Assembly (NCBI GenBank): GCA_037576195.1
Contig: CM075103.1
Span: 12,090,001 to 12,154,000, forward strand
Reading direction: 5' to 3'
Origin: Phytoseiulus persimilis
Taxonomy: Eukaryota; Arthropoda; Arachnida; Mesostigmata; Phytoseiidae
DNA: 64,000 nt
The notes under the pieces: model-generated
What the model was told of the DNA's origin: nothing
What the model saw: the letters and a program-made list of their open reading frames with translations, nothing else
Databases searched by the model: none
Part shown: one piece after another, positions 60,412 through 64,000 of the stretch
Position numbering within the stretch: position 1 is the stretch's first letter
Layout: each line of letters opens with the position of its first letter
Translations under genes and position numbers: made by a program

Positions 60412-61944
60412 GAGTGGTGGATCTCAGGCGTGAAGTGTGGCCGTGGTGAAGCGTTCGTCAAGACACGGTAGGTAGCTCGACGTTCGGCGAGAGAACGACT
60501 AACACTCCTCGCACGACGAAGCTCGACACAATTCTCGCGAGTAACTTGAGCACAGAACTTGAGAGTACAGAAACGTCAGAGTTTCGTTCCGCAATGGTGC
60601 TGGCTCCGGTTGCGCCAGCTTTTAAACTCCTTCCACCGTACCAGAAATTCGCTCTCTCTCTCAACTCCGGGCGAGGGATCTCAGTTTGCAGAGAGGAGCC
60701 CTTCCAGTGCTCCGTCCTATCGTAACGAAGAGTCATGCACTGCGGCTGCAGTGATGGACCGTCGGCAACTCAGTGCCAAACAGCCGCGGTAGAATGGGTC
60801 TCTGGAAATGTTTCGCGGTATCCGAGCCTCTCCGCGTATTCGCCGAAATCGGAGGGAGAGGAACTTTCGATAGTCTGAACTTTTCCAAAGAGAGACGAAT
60901 CCAGAAACCAAATGATAGCGTAAGGGCTGGCCCGATGAAGAGCGAAGGAGAGACTATGGGACAGGTTCGCGAATACCATCACTGTCGTCCGCTTTGTCAG
61001 CAAAACACGTCGGAGAATCTCCAGAGGATGGGGAGCCGTGTGCTTAAACGAGAAGGTCTTCGATTTTTCCGCTCGTGGCGTGATTGGGGCTCCGTCGGGC
61101 TTTGCGAAAACCTGAGACTTGCGCGGGTACAAAGATTTCTGCCGCTGCGTAAGTTGTGAAGTCGCCCTCTTCGAGCTCGGAGTGATTTGGAGCCATAAAC
61201 CATATCCAGTTGATTCGGGATCGATCTGTAATTTCTCACGAGCAGCGACCTCACGGTCCTCATGGAGGCAGCCCAAGATGCTGCGAAATCTAACGATTCG
61301 CTCTCCAGGACATATCTCTTGATTTTCGAATGTTTTTCCTCAAAGATCATATCCGTTCTCGATATCACATTTGTGGACACGTGAGGCAACTCGGAGCCTT
61401 CTTCATTTCATTACCAAGAGTTGATGGGAATCTTTTCGGATACTAGAGATGAGCCGTTAGGACCGCTTCTCCAGTTTTGTGGCGGTTCCACTCCCCCCCT
61501 CCCCCCCACCCCATATCTGCGTCTGGGGGCCGAGGACTTGGCCCTTGGTCGCCATCTTGTATGGCATCCGTGCTCTTCAGCGCGCTATCACTCCCGAGCC
61601 TGACTCGGAGCCTTGGATTCGCGGAGCTCTGCCTGGTCTCCGATCTGAAGCGGGACACGAGATGGCTGTGACGTTACAATCGGTTCGGCGATGTCAAACC
61701 TTCGAGACCACACATCTTTCTGCGGTGCCATTTCGTTCCCGACTTGGGGGACAACAAGAGTTGCGCGCCGGAACGACGTCCGACAGACTCTCATATCTCG
61801 AGAAACGGTTTCCGTTCCGTCAAACACAAACGTGGTTGTTTTTTTCAGAGGACCCGGCACATCCCGAAGGTGAGTTTTGCGCGGTAATTTCGGAGGAAAT
61901 ATTCCGCCGAGGTGGGGAATTCGGCGAAGAGCGAGAACGACAAT
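60412..61944. other. LRR-gene promoter region and intergenic DNA
   Basis: Holds the LRR gene 5' UTR and promoter. A minus-strand open frame at 60770-61276 (168 codons) is Lys/Arg/Ser-rich and unrecognised; I do not call it a gene. A pyrimidine tract (mostly C) lies at about 61490-61513. Confidence 0.35.
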
Positions 61945-62148
61945 TTACGCTTCTAGGACTTGCGCTTCTTGGTCTCCCGAGGCGAGGACTTGGAATTTTT
62001 CTCCACTGTCAGCGGGATCTGTTTGTGTCATCCAGAAGACTTTTCCTTTTGTTAGCTTTCCGAACACGTGTATATTGACTCGGACTTCGCATTTCTCGCC
62101 TTCGACGATGAATGCGTCGAACTCATCGTCAATAAGTGACGCGCCCAT
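61945..62148 (-). CDS. Small acidic-start protein or first exon, 67 aa, unknown
   Basis: An ATG at 62148 opens MGASLIDDEFDAFIVEGEKC, then EVRVNIHVFGKLTKGKVFWM, and continues to a stop at 61945. The composition looks coding. Near CTGACAG (about 62008) two other frames downstream also look protein-like: one Lys/Arg-rich (VEKNSKSSPRETKKRKS), one Arg/Ser-rich. This raises the possibility of an intron acceptor there, but I could not place a matching donor. Not recognised. Confidence 0.4.
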   Translation of the reverse strand: MGASLIDDEFDAFIVEGEKCEVRVNIHVFGKLTKGKVFWMTQTDPADSGEKFQVLASGDQEAQVLEA

Positions 62149-64000
62149 GATGTCACAGCAGGACGAACAAATATTCTGTTATCTCCTCGAGCCGTCGTAT
62201 CAGAAAAGAACGCTGGGTTCGACACGAGCGGTGTTCGTTTCTCCAGAGTGGAAATGATGAATTAATCAATCCATTTCTCATCGCCGAATCCGGAACCGAT
62301 TGATCGGCGTCGAGGCAACCTGGTGACGAAAGGAGTTCGCCGGAAATGAGAGCGACAGCGGGAAAACAGACATCTCGCAAGAGGTCTGGAGCGGGAACCC
62401 TGTATCCATCGATAACACAAGAATGGACTTTGGTTTTTGGTGAATCCATTCTGATCTGCGCTGCGCAGAACATAAGTCTGCGTGGATCTTCGCGGTGAAG
62501 TCCAGCTCACTAACAGCACTCGGCGTGGCTCACGACGGCAGGTAATTTCGGATGACATCACGAATTTATGAAGGACATTGCTCTCAGGAGTGAAAATTTG
62601 TCGGCTGCGCATCATCCCTCGGCTGGCACCGGTTCTTCAACTCGCGAGTAGACCGACACGGGGAAGGCAAAAGTTGAATGAGTTTTCTCTCATTCTGAAA
62701 TCGTGTGCGGCCTTGCCAGAAGATTAAGCCTGGTCTCTTTCTCGTCACAGCTCCTCGTGTCAGGCAGGGAACTCCTTCCCACTGGCTCGAGCTCTTGGGG
62801 TTTTCAGTCGCCTCGCTCAATTTTTGGATGTGATCTGTAGCAATCGTCGCTGCCGGAATGTAGGATCAGACGTCCTGCTTCGGGAGTGACGGGATTTTCA
62901 TCCACAGGATTGACAAATGAAGAAGATCACCGAACAGGAAGCAAAGGAGGTTCACCTGTGACACAGCGAATTGAAATCTGTTGAATTCATGACTAGAACC
63001 TCGGACGAAGGAGCGAATTCCATTCACGATTCCGGGTTGGAGGATTGGAAATAGGTTCTTCGACTCTAATGGGAACAAGGATATCATGAAATGACAACCT
63101 CTTCCACACTTGATCGTGGCATGAGCTGCATCTGCATACAGTGGCCGTCAGGGTCGACCGCCCGAGCAGGGAAACATACTCTCTGTCAATATGGCGTCGC
63201 TCACGCTGTTCAAACAAAAATCTCTCCGCTGAATTGAATATTCGAAGTATGTTTTCGTTCCGGGAACTGTGAACTTTGGTACTAAGCGTTCCAAAAAGCC
63301 AGCCCGTGGAAAATCTCACTTATTTAAGAGTGAGAAGGTCGAAGAAGTTCCGAATCTCAAAGTCCAGGAGAATAATTCCGGCGAGCGCCGATTGGAGTGA
63401 CTGTGCGTCCCTAGCGGGAAGCCAAGCAGGCTGAAGCTTCCCGAGTCCCTCGGTCAACCGTATTCGTGTTCTCCAGCTCGAAGCGCGATTGGAGTGAGCT
63501 GTCGCGATCAGAAACTGTTTCCGCCCCACAATGGAAGCAGCTGTTTTCCAGGGAAATCTCTGAATTCACGAAGGGAAGACTGTCATGAAGTCCTGCCTCC
63601 CAAATCCTTTCAGTAGAGTTTCGAAGAGCCTTGCATGGAGCTAGCTAAAGTAGACTTCCGAATCGTCCCCGCGTCGCCCAGAGTTTCCGAGAGGTAGACT
63701 GTGCTCCGATGATCCGATCAACGAAGCTTCTGTAATCTCGGATAGTGTGTCCGACAGCAGACAGCATCCAGGCGAGGATCGGAGCTTCGAAATTTGCAGA
63801 CGTTCCCAGCCAGGCGACCACGCGAAACCGTCAAGGATCACTCGGATTGTGTCGAATCTCTGAAGTTTCTGAAAGATCTGTCAGAGTATGGCACGAGAAT
63901 ATTTTCGGTCTCGAAGGCGAACGACGTCCTCGGTACCACATGATTGATAGTCTGGCAGCAGGGTAGGTGAGTGACTGTCAAAAACTCAATCGAGGAGTTT
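62149..64000. other. Intergenic, right edge
   Basis: No recognisable gene, repeat or transposon end. Short unrelated open frames only. Confidence 0.35.

Noticed and set aside
60770-61276. 168-codon minus-strand open frame
   Set aside because: Composition and lack of family features or splice context do not support a gene; an open frame on the other strand overlaps it equally well.

Overview
This window is nuclear DNA of an animal, most likely an arthropod. The genes are split by short GT-AG introns (roughly 55-500 bp, a few over 1 kb). They encode conserved eukaryotic housekeeping proteins including metazoan-type GLG1, ALG8 and a class II ARF. Non-coding DNA holds several families of non-autonomous DNA transposons and TTAGG-like motifs. 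A mite or other chelicerate is possible, but I cannot prove the clade by reading alone. No rRNA, tRNA, CRISPR or bacterial-type operon was seen.

Layout. 1-0.86 kb: a candidate internal exon of a gene running off the left edge (minus). 0.86-1.59 kb: an intact single-exon orphan ORF. 6.65-7.46 kb: a small two-exon single-pass membrane protein. 9.3-10.9 kb: a four-exon PP1-like Ser/Thr phosphatase. 13.3-17.1 kb: ZCCHC10 and an intronless importin-11, both minus. 17.8-20.2 kb: ALG8 (seven exons), divergent from importin-11. 20.9-22.7 kb: CSTF1 (minus). 23.9-26.0 kb: ARF4/5-type GTPase (plus). 27.0-28.4 kb: CHMP5 (minus). 28.4-36.2 kb: no gene recognised, but a clean hAT MITE, tandem repeats and a three-level nest of DNA transposons. 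36.2-42.1 kb: GLG1 (minus, at least 12 exons). 42.7-44.9 kb: EIF3D (minus). 44.9-58.8 kb: a gene-poor 14 kb stretch with a 1.4 kb hAT-type element and a decayed mariner. 58.8-60.4 kb: a two-exon leucine-rich-repeat protein. 60.4-64 kb: nothing firmly recognised apart from one small ORF.

The genes do not form one pathway. ARF4/5, GLG1, ALG8 and CHMP5 all act in the endomembrane system (Golgi coat recruitment, Golgi resident protein, ER N-glycan assembly, ESCRT-III). CSTF1, EIF3D and importin-11 serve mRNA 3' end formation, translation initiation and nuclear import. I read this as ordinary animal gene order, not a functional cluster.

I found no convincing undescribed system. The most informative observations are the nested transposons at 33.3-35.5 kb with readable insertion order, two other hAT-type elements with perfect 8-bp target duplications, the divergent phosphatase with complete catalytic residues, and importin-11 without introns among intron-containing neighbours.
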